Shown here piece after piece: positions 1 to 5,242 of a stretch of 5,242 nt of DNA (positions within the stretch are counted from its first letter, which is position 1; each line of letters begins with the position of its first letter). The notes below the pieces were generated by a model, which was given only the letters and a program-made list of their open reading frames with translations, was not told the origin of the DNA and searched no databases. The stretch comes from an uncultured Erysipelotrichaceae bacterium (GTDB lineage Bacteria; Bacillota_I; Bacilli_A; Acholeplasmatales; Anaeroplasmataceae), in assembly GCA_902796895.1 (NCBI GenBank), contig CADBQV010000180.1, positions 1 through 5,242 of the forward strand, given 5' to 3'. The translations under genes and the position numbers were made by a program.

Positions 1-447
1 AACACCTCTTAATAAATAGCTTTTATCCTTTTCATGTCTTACACGTGCATAATGACCCATCGCAATATAATCAGCACCTAAATTTGATGCATGCTTTAAA
101 AATGCATTAAATTTAATATATTTATTGCACATAATATCTGGATTTGGTGTTCTACCTTTTTTATATTCATTTAAAAAATATGTAAATACTGTATTCCAAT
201 ATTCTTCAATAAAATCAATTCTATTTAATTTAATTCCAAGCTCATCAGCTACCTTTTTAGCATCCTGATAATCCTTTTCTTGTGGACATACATCATCATT
301 TATATCGGGATTACCCAAAAAATCATTATTTGTTGCTGAATCCCAGTTTCTCATAAACATCGCTTCTACATCATATCCCTCATCCTTAAGGATTTTTAAA
401 GCGACACTTGAATCTACTCCCCCTGAAAGTCCTAAAATAACCTTCAT
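1..447 (-). CDS. mnmA: tRNA-specific 2-thiouridylase MnmA, N-terminal part (cut by window edge)
   Basis: MnmA is a cytoplasmic ATP-dependent enzyme that thiolates uridine 34 of tRNA-Lys, -Glu and -Gln, using persulfide sulfur supplied by a cysteine desulfurase. The 149 visible residues start at an ATG read 447-445. They hold the PP-loop ATP-binding motif SGGVDSS (residues 8-14), the MRNWD stretch (32-36), and the segment [16 protein letters not shown]. In that segment D104 and C107 match the catalytic Asp and Cys (E. coli D99/C102). [13 protein letters not shown] (124-136) follows, as in the family. The second catalytic Cys and the tRNA-binding C-terminal part lie outside the window; the family is usually about 360 residues. 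Compared with the E. coli and B. subtilis proteins as I recall them, there is a longer insert after MRNWD (about residues 38-58), of a kind I associate with Mollicutes-like bacteria. A Shine-Dalgarno AGGTGA lies at 458-453. The gene is divergent from the acyltransferase gene. Confidence 0.96.
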   Translation of the reverse strand, partial: MKVILGLSGGVDSSVALKILKDEGYDVEAMFMRNWDSATNNDFLGNPDINDDVCPQEKDYQDAKKVADELGIKLNRIDFIEEYWNTVFTYFLNEYKKGRTPNPDIMCNKYIKFNAFLKHASNLGADYIAMGHYARVRHEKDKSYLLRGV

Positions 448-466
448 GAAAATCACCTCATAATAG

Positions 467-475
467 ATTATAACA
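467..475 (-). promoter_or_regulatory. Extended -10 promoter of mnmA
   Basis: On the minus strand the sequence reads TGTTATAAT, a perfect TATAAT -10 box (472-467) preceded by a TGn extension (475-473). No good -35 box is seen 16-18 bases upstream, which is typical of extended -10 promoters. The expected start site near 460 leaves a leader of only about 13 bases, nearly all of it the Shine-Dalgarno region. No attenuator or riboswitch therefore fits in front of mnmA. Confidence 0.6.
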
Positions 476-481
476 CATCTA

Positions 482-510
482 TTGAATTAAACATTAAAAA
501 TTTGTATAAT
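482..510 (+). promoter_or_regulatory. Sigma-A-type promoter of the acyltransferase gene
   Basis: The -35 box is TTGAAT (482-487) and the -10 box is TATAAT (505-510), separated by 17 bases, which is the ideal spacing. Transcription would start near 517, giving a leader of about 29 bases that ends in AGGTG (535-539), six bases before the ATG at 546. The -35 box lies only about 10 bases from the mnmA -10 box on the other strand. The two promoters are therefore back to back and RNA polymerase may not be able to occupy both at once. Confidence 0.65.
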
Positions 511-545
511 TACATATATAAATTTTAAATAAATAGGTGTCTTAA

Positions 546-1295
546 ATGAGCGAATTAAACGAAGAAAACAAGCATACGTATGATAATGGCTTTCATCCAA
601 AGGAAGTTAAGCTTGACGAAAATTATAAATTATATAGAACAAATTTATTTTTTAGATTTAGATCTAAGCTAGCTATTTTAATTTGTAAATTTATATTCTT
701 CTTTCCAAAAACATTAGTATGGGGATTTAAAGTAAAAGGAAAGAAAAATAAAAAATATATAAATAGCTCATGTATTATATCTAATCATACTCACCAAATG
801 GATGCGTTTATGATTGTTACATCCATACCTTTAAAAAGAATATATATAACAATGCTTGAAACTAATTTAGGCTTTGGTATTGTATCTGGTATTTTTAGAC
901 TTGGTGGTGCAGTACCTATTCCAAGGGATATGAAATTATTAAAAAAATTTAACAAGGAAACAAAAGATGTAATCAATAAAGGATATAATGTCTTATTCTA
1001 TCCTGAGGCTGCACTTATGCCTTTTTGTGATCACATAAGAAATTTCTTACCTGGAGTATTTCATTATAGTATAGATACAACAAATAAAATAATTCCTTTA
1101 GTTATTACATATCATAAGCCAAAAGGCTTATATAAATTAACAAGAAGAAAAAAGCCTTGTATTCATTTAAATATATTAGATCCTTATTATATTGAAGATT
1201 TAGGAAATAAAAAATTAACAATAGAAAAAGCTAAATCTGATTTAGAGGAAATAATGTCTAATTATTTCAATAAAAATAGTGACTATTTCAAATAA
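546..1295 (+). CDS. PlsC-like lysophospholipid (1-acylglycerol-3-phosphate type) acyltransferase
   Basis: This protein of 249 residues belongs to the glycerolipid acyltransferase family, which transfers a fatty acyl group to lysophosphatidic acid or a related lipid at the inner membrane face. Motif I is the catalytic HX4D, HTHQMD (H81, D86). Motif II is GGAVPIPR (120-127), with the substrate-binding Arg at 127. Motif III is the variant YPEAAL (152-157), keeping P153 and E154 but lacking the usual GTR. Motif IV is IIPLVITY with P184. A hydrophobic stretch at about 42-60 may anchor the protein in the membrane. The first 30 residues are hydrophilic and charged. The ATG has a well-spaced AGGTG upstream. 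The gene has its own promoter and terminator, so it is probably monocistronic. It is likely a phosphatidic-acid-forming enzyme, but the odd motif III and the lack of a lipid operon leave the exact acceptor open. Confidence 0.88.
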   Translation: MSELNEENKHTYDNGFHPKEVKLDENYKLYRTNLFFRFRSKLAILICKFIFFFPKTLVWGFKVKGKKNKKYINSSCIISNHTHQMDAFMIVTSIPLKRIYITMLETNLGFGIVSGIFRLGGAVPIPRDMKLLKKFNKETKDVINKGYNVLFYPEAALMPFCDHIRNFLPGVFHYSIDTTNKIIPLVITYHKPKGLYKLTRRKKPCIHLNILDPYYIEDLGNKKLTIEKAKSDLEEIMSNYFNKNSDYFK

Positions 1296-1326
1296 AAAAA
1301 GTAATCAAATTTCGATTACTTTTTTT
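1294..1326. terminator. Bidirectional intrinsic terminator between convergent genes
   Basis: A perfect 13-base inverted repeat pairs 1294-1306 with 1314-1326 around a 7-base loop. Its core is GTAATC/GATTAC, flanked by seven As on the left and seven Ts on the right. Each strand therefore reads stem-loop plus T tract. It overlaps the acyltransferase stop codon (1293-1295) and lies directly after the TGA of the LtaS-like gene (1330-1328), so it serves both. Confidence 0.9.
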
Positions 1327-1327
1327 G

Positions 1328-3352
1328 TCATATATGATATTTAAATGTATTTAATATGTTATTAAAATTATTTTCTTTTTCAAAATAATTATTACCATAA
1401 ATTGAATTTAATAAATCTATTTTTTTCATTATTTTTTCTAAATTTAAATTAAATTCTTTTTTATATATTTCATCTGCCTCAAAAATATAACTATAATTAT
1501 CATAAGTATATGCAAGTAATTTATCTGATATTATAAATTCTAATTCATGAGAATAAAATATATTTGATAAATTATAATTATCATTATTTAATATTTGAAA
1601 TATTGATTTACCAACATATAAATTTTGATTATATTTTATACCTAATAAATCAAGTACTGTAGGTACAATTATATATGGTGATACTATATCTGAATAAATT
1701 AATTTATTATCTATATTTTCAAATCCATGATATAAATTAATATTATCTTTAATTAAATTAGTTAATATAGGATTAGAAAAAACTAAATAAGTATTATAAT
1801 TATTTGGATTTTTATAATTATTTAAACCAAATATATAATCATTCATAGTCTTTCCTGATAAATTATCAGTTTTGTAATAACATTCATGATCTCCATATAA
1901 AATAATTAATGTATTATTTAATTTATCTAACTTTTCTAATCTATTTAATAATATACCAATGGCTTTATCTAAATTCATTGTTTTAGCTTGATATAATTCA
2001 AATTCCTTTTGAATATCTATTGGATCATTAATACAAGGATTTACCCATAATCCTTTATTTTCTATTTCTTTTAATTTATTATATTCTTCTTTATAATTAG
2101 ATTTTTCATCTAAAATATCATATGTATAAGGACCATGCATTGTAAGTGATGTATAGAATGTATAAAATGGATTGTCTCCTTCAGGAATCATATACTTTTT
2201 TGCTAGTTCTACATAATCTGAATCTAGTGGATAATTTCCATTAAATTCATTATGCCATTCATATTCATTAGCGATATATTTAATATTTTCATATTCATCA
2301 TCTTCATGCTTAATAAAATAAGTATTTTCAAATCCTAAGTTTTTCATTACATCATATCTTCCATAATAATTAGCATAATTTTCATGGAAGAAATTAGTTT
2401 CATAATTACCTAATTCTTTTAAAATATTAGGAAGTGATAGTGGTGATTTAGGTGCTTTAATATGAACACCATTAATAACACTACCATTAATTCCTATAAA
2501 TTCTGATATATTAGTTTTATTTTTTGAAAAGCATTTAGTAAAATTAATTCCTTCATTTTTTAATTTATATAAATTAGGTGTTAAATATTTATCAACAACT
2601 TCATTAGTACCTGTTTCAATCATTATTTCTAATACATTAAAGTTTTTAAGCTTTGATGTAAGTAATGTTTCATTTGAATAATCTTCTTCTATTTTTATAT
2701 TATTACTAAAATAATAAACATTATTGAAATCTGAAATTATATAATTAGTTAAACCAAAATTTTTAAGTGATGCTTTCTTTAAATTCTCAGAATATTTCAT
2801 CATTATTTCACTTGATGATAAATCTTTAAACATATCATGATTTTTATTTTCTTCTTTTATATTTGTTAAATTAATTATTCTTATAGAAAATGAAATGAAT
2901 AATACTAATATAAAAAACATAATATTTTTATTCATATTTTTTTTATTAACTTTTACAAATTTAATTATTAAAAATAAAAATACATAAAAATTTATTGCGA
3001 TAAATATATCTAATAATATATACCAAATATTAATAAATGCTAAGCTCATTACAGTACCTGCTTCTTTAGCAAGTATTATATATTTTAATGTAAATATATC
3101 ATTTGAAGCATAATCCATATTTATATTTGTATAAAAAAAGATACAATAAAATACTAATATAATAGTTGAATATATGATTACAGCTATTTCATGACGACAT
3201 ATAAGTATAGGAGATGTAATAATTAAAATTAATGACAATTCTAAGAAAAAATATGTCGTTAAGCTACTAAATATTATTAAGTTTAAAATTAATTCCATTA
3301 TTAAAATAATTATATTTAATAATAGATATTCAAATAATCTTTTTTTAAACAT
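1328..3352 (-). CDS. LtaS-like membrane phosphoglycerol transferase (sulfatase/alkaline phosphatase fold)
   Basis: Starting at the ATG at 3352 the protein has 674 residues, close to LtaS (about 646). LtaS-type enzymes move glycerol-phosphate from phosphatidylglycerol onto a glycolipid or growing teichoic chain outside the cell. About five membrane segments are seen (near 8-28, 35-52, 56-75, 109-133, 144-162), followed by an extracellular domain. Its motifs match LtaS in order: IMIET with metal ligand E246 (LtaS E255); KTNISEF with nucleophile T280 (T300); FHEN with H323 (H347); YGR with R332 (R356) but Y330 in place of W354; LTMHGPY with H406 (H416); YGDH with D488/H489 (D475/H476). The family's closing motif, VPTVLDLLGI...YVGKSIF, follows. 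The longer GTG start at 3361 has no ribosome site, whereas the ATG has GGGTG six bases upstream. The gene is very AT-rich and stands alone. Glycerol-phosphate as substrate is inferred; phosphoethanolamine or another head group is possible. Confidence 0.87.
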   Translation of the reverse strand: MFKKRLFEYLLLNIIILIMELILNLIIFSSLTTYFFLELSLILIITSPILICRHEIAVIIYSTIILVFYCIFFYTNINMDYASNDIFTLKYIILAKEAGTVMSLAFINIWYILLDIFIAINFYVFLFLIIKFVKVNKKNMNKNIMFFILVLFISFSIRIINLTNIKEENKNHDMFKDLSSSEIMMKYSENLKKASLKNFGLTNYIISDFNNVYYFSNNIKIEEDYSNETLLTSKLKNFNVLEIMIETGTNEVVDKYLTPNLYKLKNEGINFTKCFSKNKTNISEFIGINGSVINGVHIKAPKSPLSLPNILKELGNYETNFFHENYANYYGRYDVMKNLGFENTYFIKHEDDEYENIKYIANEYEWHNEFNGNYPLDSDYVELAKKYMIPEGDNPFYTFYTSLTMHGPYTYDILDEKSNYKEEYNKLKEIENKGLWVNPCINDPIDIQKEFELYQAKTMNLDKAIGILLNRLEKLDKLNNTLIILYGDHECYYKTDNLSGKTMNDYIFGLNNYKNPNNYNTYLVFSNPILTNLIKDNINLYHGFENIDNKLIYSDIVSPYIIVPTVLDLLGIKYNQNLYVGKSIFQILNNDNYNLSNIFYSHELEFIISDKLLAYTYDNYSYIFEADEIYKKEFNLNLEKIMKKIDLLNSIYGNNYFEKENNFNNILNTFKYHI

Positions 3353-3358
3353 GACATA

Positions 3359-3363
3359 CACCC
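3359..3363 (-). promoter_or_regulatory. Ribosome binding site that decides the LtaS-like start
   Basis: The minus strand reads GGGTG at 3363-3359, then six bases, then ATG (3352-3350). The same GGTG core and six-base gap precede mnmA, the acyltransferase gene and the glycosyltransferase gene. The in-frame GTG at 3361 lies inside this site, so it is more likely part of the ribosome site than the start codon. Confidence 0.7.
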
Positions 3364-3376
3364 ATAAACAAAATAA

Positions 3377-3385
3377 ATTATATCA
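3377..3385 (-). promoter_or_regulatory. Extended -10 promoter of the LtaS-like gene
   Basis: The minus strand reads TGATATAAT: a TATAAT -10 box (3382-3377) with a TGn extension (3385-3383). The -35 region is poor, as at mnmA. The start site would be near 3370, leaving a leader of under 20 bases that contains only the ribosome site. AT-rich surroundings make chance matches common, but the position and the extension support it. Confidence 0.55.
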
Positions 3386-3443
3386 TAAATTTATAAATAT
3401 ATTACATATTTTATAATATTTATAATGAAATAATAAAAATAAC

Positions 3444-3472
3444 TTTAAATAGCTTATCATTTTAGATATAAT
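3444..3472 (+). promoter_or_regulatory. Likely trpB promoter
   Basis: A TATAAT -10 box (3467-3472) lies 17 bases after TTTAAA (3444-3449), a four-of-six match to the -35 consensus. Transcription would start near 3479, giving a trpB leader of about 53 bases that contains a hairpin and the ribosome site. Confidence 0.55.
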
Positions 3473-3487
3473 AAAAGAGTATTATTC

Positions 3488-3511
3488 AAATGGATATTTA
3501 TATCCATTTTT
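3488..3511 (+). promoter_or_regulatory. Hairpin in the trpB leader, possible attenuator or operator
   Basis: AAATGGATA (3488-3496) pairs perfectly with TATCCATTT (3501-3509) around the loop TTTA. The 3' arm runs into a five-T stretch (3507-3511). The hairpin sits between the predicted transcript start and the ribosome site (AGAGGT, 3518-3523). It resembles a short, weak intrinsic terminator, but as an inverted repeat just downstream of a promoter it could equally be an operator or an mRNA-stabilising 5' stem. Only two G-C pairs are present. The leader is too short for a T-box, and no leader peptide with Trp codons is seen. Confidence 0.5.
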
Positions 3512-3531
3512 AAAAAAAGAGGTAAAAGAAA

Positions 3532-4776
3532 ATGAAAATTAAAGATGTTGATTTTGAAACTTATAACAAGAATTATCCTTCTTCTGATGGATATTTCGGT
3601 AAATTTGGTGGAGCTTATATTCCTGATGAATTAAAGCCAGCATTTGAAGAAATAACATTAGCTTATCAAACTATTTGTCATTCTTCACAATTCATTAGTG
3701 AATTAAGAAGAATTAGAAAAGAATTCCAAGGTAGACCTACTCCAGTATATCATTGTGAAAGATTATCAAAATATTGTGGTGGAGCTCAAATTTATTTAAA
3801 AAGAGAGGATTTAAACCACTCTGGTGCTCATAAGATTAATCACTGTATGGGTGAAGGATTACTTGCTAAATTCATGGGAAAGAAAAAAATAATAGCTGAA
3901 ACAGGTGCAGGACAACATGGTGTTGCCTTAGCTACTGCTGCTGCATATTTTGGACTTGAATGTGATATTTATATGGGTGCTGTAGATATTAAAAAGCAAG
4001 CACCAAATGTATCAAGAATGAAATTACTTGGTGCTAGAGTAATTGAAGTTACTGATGGACAACAAACATTAAAGGAAGCTGTTGATGCTGCATTTAAAGC
4101 ATATTTAAATGAATATAAGGATTGTATATATTGTATAGGTTCTGTTGTAGGACCTCATCCATTCCCATTAATGGTTAGAGATTTCCAATCAATTGTAGGT
4201 ATTGAAGCAAGAGATCAATTTATGGAAATGACAGGTCTATTACCTGATGTTGTATGTGCTTGTGTTGGTGGTGGTTCTAATTCAATGGGAATGTTTAGTG
4301 CCTTTTTAAATGACCCAGTTGAAATTGTTGGTGTAGAACCTTTAGGACGTGGAAAAAATAGAGGAGATCACGCAGCAAGTATCACTTATGGTAGTGAAGG
4401 TATTATGCATGGATTTAATTCATACATGCTTAAAAATGAAATAGGTGAACCTGATGAAGTATATTCAGTAGCTTCTGGCTTAGATTATCCTTCTGTTGGA
4501 CCTGAACATGCCTTCTTACATGATATTGGAAGAGTTAAATATGAAACAGTAACTGATGATGAAGCATTAGAAGCATTCTATTTATTATCAAGACTTGAAG
4601 GTATCATTCCTGCAATTGAGTCTTCTCACGCTGTTGCATACGCAATGAAGCTTGCTAAAACTAAAAAAACTGGAACTATACTTGTAAATCTATCTGGTCG
4701 TGGCGATAAGGATATGGATTATGTAATTGAAAAATATGGTATCGATTGGCTAGAAAAGAAAGGTATCAAGCTATAA
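3532..4776 (+). CDS. trpB: Tryptophan synthase beta chain, standing alone
   Basis: TrpB is a cytoplasmic PLP enzyme that joins indole and L-serine to make L-tryptophan, normally in an alpha2-beta2 complex with TrpA. The 414 residues hold the complete family pattern: [12 protein letters not shown] (20-31), GRPTPVY (67-73), [14 protein letters not shown] with PLP lysine K101 (Salmonella K87), ETGAGQHG with catalytic E123 (E109) and H129 (H115), the PLP-phosphate loop GGGSN (246-250), GLDYPSVGP with D319 (D305), ESSHA (363-367), and SGRGDKD with S388 (S377). GQHG, and length near the usual 390-400, fit TrpB1 rather than TrpB2. The N-terminus is about 12 residues longer than in Salmonella. After K101-I-N come H104 and E108, where the relatives I recall have N or Q, and Q. 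The ribosome site is AGAGGT. A terminator follows, and the adjacent genes are unrelated, so no trpA is next to it. TrpA-independent indole salvage is possible. Confidence 0.96.
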   Translation: MKIKDVDFETYNKNYPSSDGYFGKFGGAYIPDELKPAFEEITLAYQTICHSSQFISELRRIRKEFQGRPTPVYHCERLSKYCGGAQIYLKREDLNHSGAHKINHCMGEGLLAKFMGKKKIIAETGAGQHGVALATAAAYFGLECDIYMGAVDIKKQAPNVSRMKLLGARVIEVTDGQQTLKEAVDAAFKAYLNEYKDCIYCIGSVVGPHPFPLMVRDFQSIVGIEARDQFMEMTGLLPDVVCACVGGGSNSMGMFSAFLNDPVEIVGVEPLGRGKNRGDHAASITYGSEGIMHGFNSYMLKNEIGEPDEVYSVASGLDYPSVGPEHAFLHDIGRVKYETVTDDEALEAFYLLSRLEGIIPAIESSHAVAYAMKLAKTKKTGTILVNLSGRGDKDMDYVIEKYGIDWLEKKGIKL

Positions 4777-4782
4777 TATATT

Positions 4783-4817
4783 AAAAATGTCATTAAAACT
4801 AATGACATTTTTTATTT
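4783..4817 (+). terminator. Intrinsic terminator of trpB
   Basis: A perfect 13-base stem pairs 4783-4795 with 4800-4812 around the loop AAAC, with core TGTCATTA/TAATGACA. The 3' arm ends in a T-rich tract (4808-4818, broken by a single A). It begins seven bases after the trpB stop codon, so trpB is the last gene of its transcript. Confidence 0.9.
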
Positions 4818-4829
4818 TTATTGTATAAT
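4802..4829 (+). promoter_or_regulatory. Promoter of the glycosyltransferase gene, nested in the trpB terminator
   Basis: ATGACA (4802-4807) is a five-of-six match to the -35 consensus, and TATAAT (4824-4829) is a perfect -10 box. The spacer of 16 bases is within the normal range. The -35 box lies in the 3' arm of the terminator stem, and the T tract forms much of the spacer. The start site would be near 4836, about 20 bases before the GTG start codon. Confidence 0.6.
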
Positions 4830-4855
4830 ATCTTTGTGAATGGCAGGTGTTATTC

Positions 4856-5242
4856 GTGAATACATTATATATAGTTGTTCCTTGCTATAACGAAGAGGAA
4901 ATACTTAATGATACTATTAAGGTATTAGATATAAAAATAAATGAATTAATAAATGATAATTTAATATCAAACAAAAGTAAAATTTTATTTGTAAATGATG
5001 GTTCTAAAGATAATACTTGGCAAATAATTGAAGATATTCATAATAAAAATAAATTATTTCAAGGAATATCTCTATCAAGAAATAAAGGACACCAAAACGC
5101 TTGCCTAGCAGGCTTAGATTATGCAAAAGATTATGCTGATATGATGATTACAATTGATGCTGATTTACAAGATGATATTAATGCTATTGATGAAATGATT
5201 GAAAAATATGAAAATGGTAATGATATTGTATATGGAGTAAGA
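4856..5242 (+). CDS. Family 2 glycosyltransferase, GtrB/DPM1-like, N-terminal part (cut by window edge)
   Basis: The 129 visible residues form the GT-A catalytic domain of a family 2 glycosyltransferase that would transfer a sugar from a nucleotide sugar to a lipid carrier, probably polyprenyl phosphate, on the inner membrane face. The motifs are VVPCYNEEE (7-14), VNDGSKDNT (46-54), SRNKGHQNACLAGLDYA (74-90), and ITIDADLQDD, with the metal-binding DXD at D101/D103 followed by LQD. NKGHQ and DADLQD are typical of the GtrB, DPM1 and YkcC-type subgroup. Those proteins are about 310 residues long and end in two membrane helices, which lie outside the window. Translation starts at a GTG with AGGTG (4845-4849) six bases upstream; no ATG is available before the in-frame stop at 4826. 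It has its own promoter. A role in envelope glycolipid or teichoic acid decoration is inferred, and the sugar is unknown. Confidence 0.92.
   Translation, partial: MNTLYIVVPCYNEEEILNDTIKVLDIKINELINDNLISNKSKILFVNDGSKDNTWQIIEDIHNKNKLFQGISLSRNKGHQNACLAGLDYAKDYADMMITIDADLQDDINAIDEMIEKYENGNDIVYGVR

Larger units (their letters stand above)
3362..3531. other. Gene-free divergent control region between the LtaS-like gene and trpB
   Basis: No convincing reading frame is seen in these 170 bases. They hold the minus-strand promoter of the LtaS-like gene (near 3377-3385), the trpB promoter (3444-3472) and the trpB leader with a hairpin (3488-3509). Two further plus-strand TATAAT strings (3412-3417 and 3421-3426) lie farther upstream and probably reflect the very AT-rich sequence. 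Confidence 0.6.

Noticed and set aside
791..976. Minus-strand open frame of 61 codons
   Set aside because: It lies wholly inside the acyltransferase gene on the other strand, covers the coding of its motifs I and II, and has no recognisable product. It is a shadow frame.
1328..3361. Genetic code 4 (TGA read as Trp)
   Set aside because: The Trp codons checked in all genes are TGG, the LtaS-like gene ends in TGA directly before its terminator, and no conserved frame is interrupted by an in-frame TGA.
3412..3426. Two extra plus-strand TATAAT strings as trpB promoters
   Set aside because: They lie over 100 bases before trpB in extremely AT-rich sequence, and the site at 3467-3472 with a 17-base spaced -35 box is better placed.
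3479..3531. T-box or Trp-type riboswitch or leader-peptide attenuator before trpB
   Set aside because: The leader is only about 53 bases. It lacks the T-box consensus and any short frame with repeated Trp codons. Only a simple hairpin is present.
1..5242. Mobile element, CRISPR array, tRNA or rRNA gene
   Set aside because: No transposase-like protein, spaced direct repeats, tRNA cloverleaf motifs or rRNA-like stretches were seen. The only inverted repeats are the two terminators and the trpB leader hairpin.
546..5242. One envelope-biosynthesis operon or new multi-gene system
   Set aside because: The genes lie on alternating strands, each with its own promoter and terminators between them. 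Only a loose functional theme links three of them.

Overview
The window is AT-rich, low-GC bacterial DNA, most likely from a Firmicutes/Mycoplasmatota-type organism, for example an uncultured gut Bacilli/RF39 or Erysipelotrichales relative. That placement is an inference. It rests on base composition, very Asn/Ile/Lys/Tyr-rich proteins, strong GGT-type Shine-Dalgarno sites, TATAAT promoters, a LtaS-like protein, and an MnmA insert that from memory resembles Mollicutes/Erysipelotrichia versions. Every tryptophan codon checked is TGG, and the LtaS-like gene ends in TGA right at a terminator. This fits genetic code 11 rather than the mycoplasma code 4.

Layout: (1) 1-447, minus strand: 5' part of mnmA (tRNA 2-thiouridylase), running off the left edge. 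(2) 448-545: divergent promoter region serving mnmA and the next gene. (3) 546-1295, plus strand: PlsC-like lysophospholipid acyltransferase. (4) 1294-1326: symmetric hairpin acting as a shared terminator for two convergent genes. (5) 1328-3352, minus strand: LtaS-like membrane phosphotransferase of the sulfatase/alkaline-phosphatase fold, with the start moved from a GTG at 3361 to an ATG at 3352. (6) 3353-3531: gene-free divergent control region with two promoters and a hairpin in the trpB leader. (7) 3532-4776, plus strand: trpB, standing alone and followed by a strong terminator. (8) 4802-4829: a promoter whose -35 box lies inside the trpB terminator. (9) 4856-5242, plus strand: 5' part of a family 2 glycosyltransferase of the GtrB/DPM1 type, running off the right edge.

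The genes are mostly separate single transcription units rather than one operon. Three of them (acyltransferase, LtaS-like enzyme, polyprenyl-phosphate-type glycosyltransferase) point to membrane lipid and cell-envelope glycopolymer synthesis. mnmA is translation housekeeping. trpB has no trpA or other trp gene beside it here, which suggests indole salvage or a TrpA partner elsewhere. I see no mobile element, CRISPR array, tRNA or rRNA, and no clear new defence or similar system. The most interesting items are the lone trpB with its leader hairpin, the promoter nested in a terminator, and the divergent LtaS-like active site.
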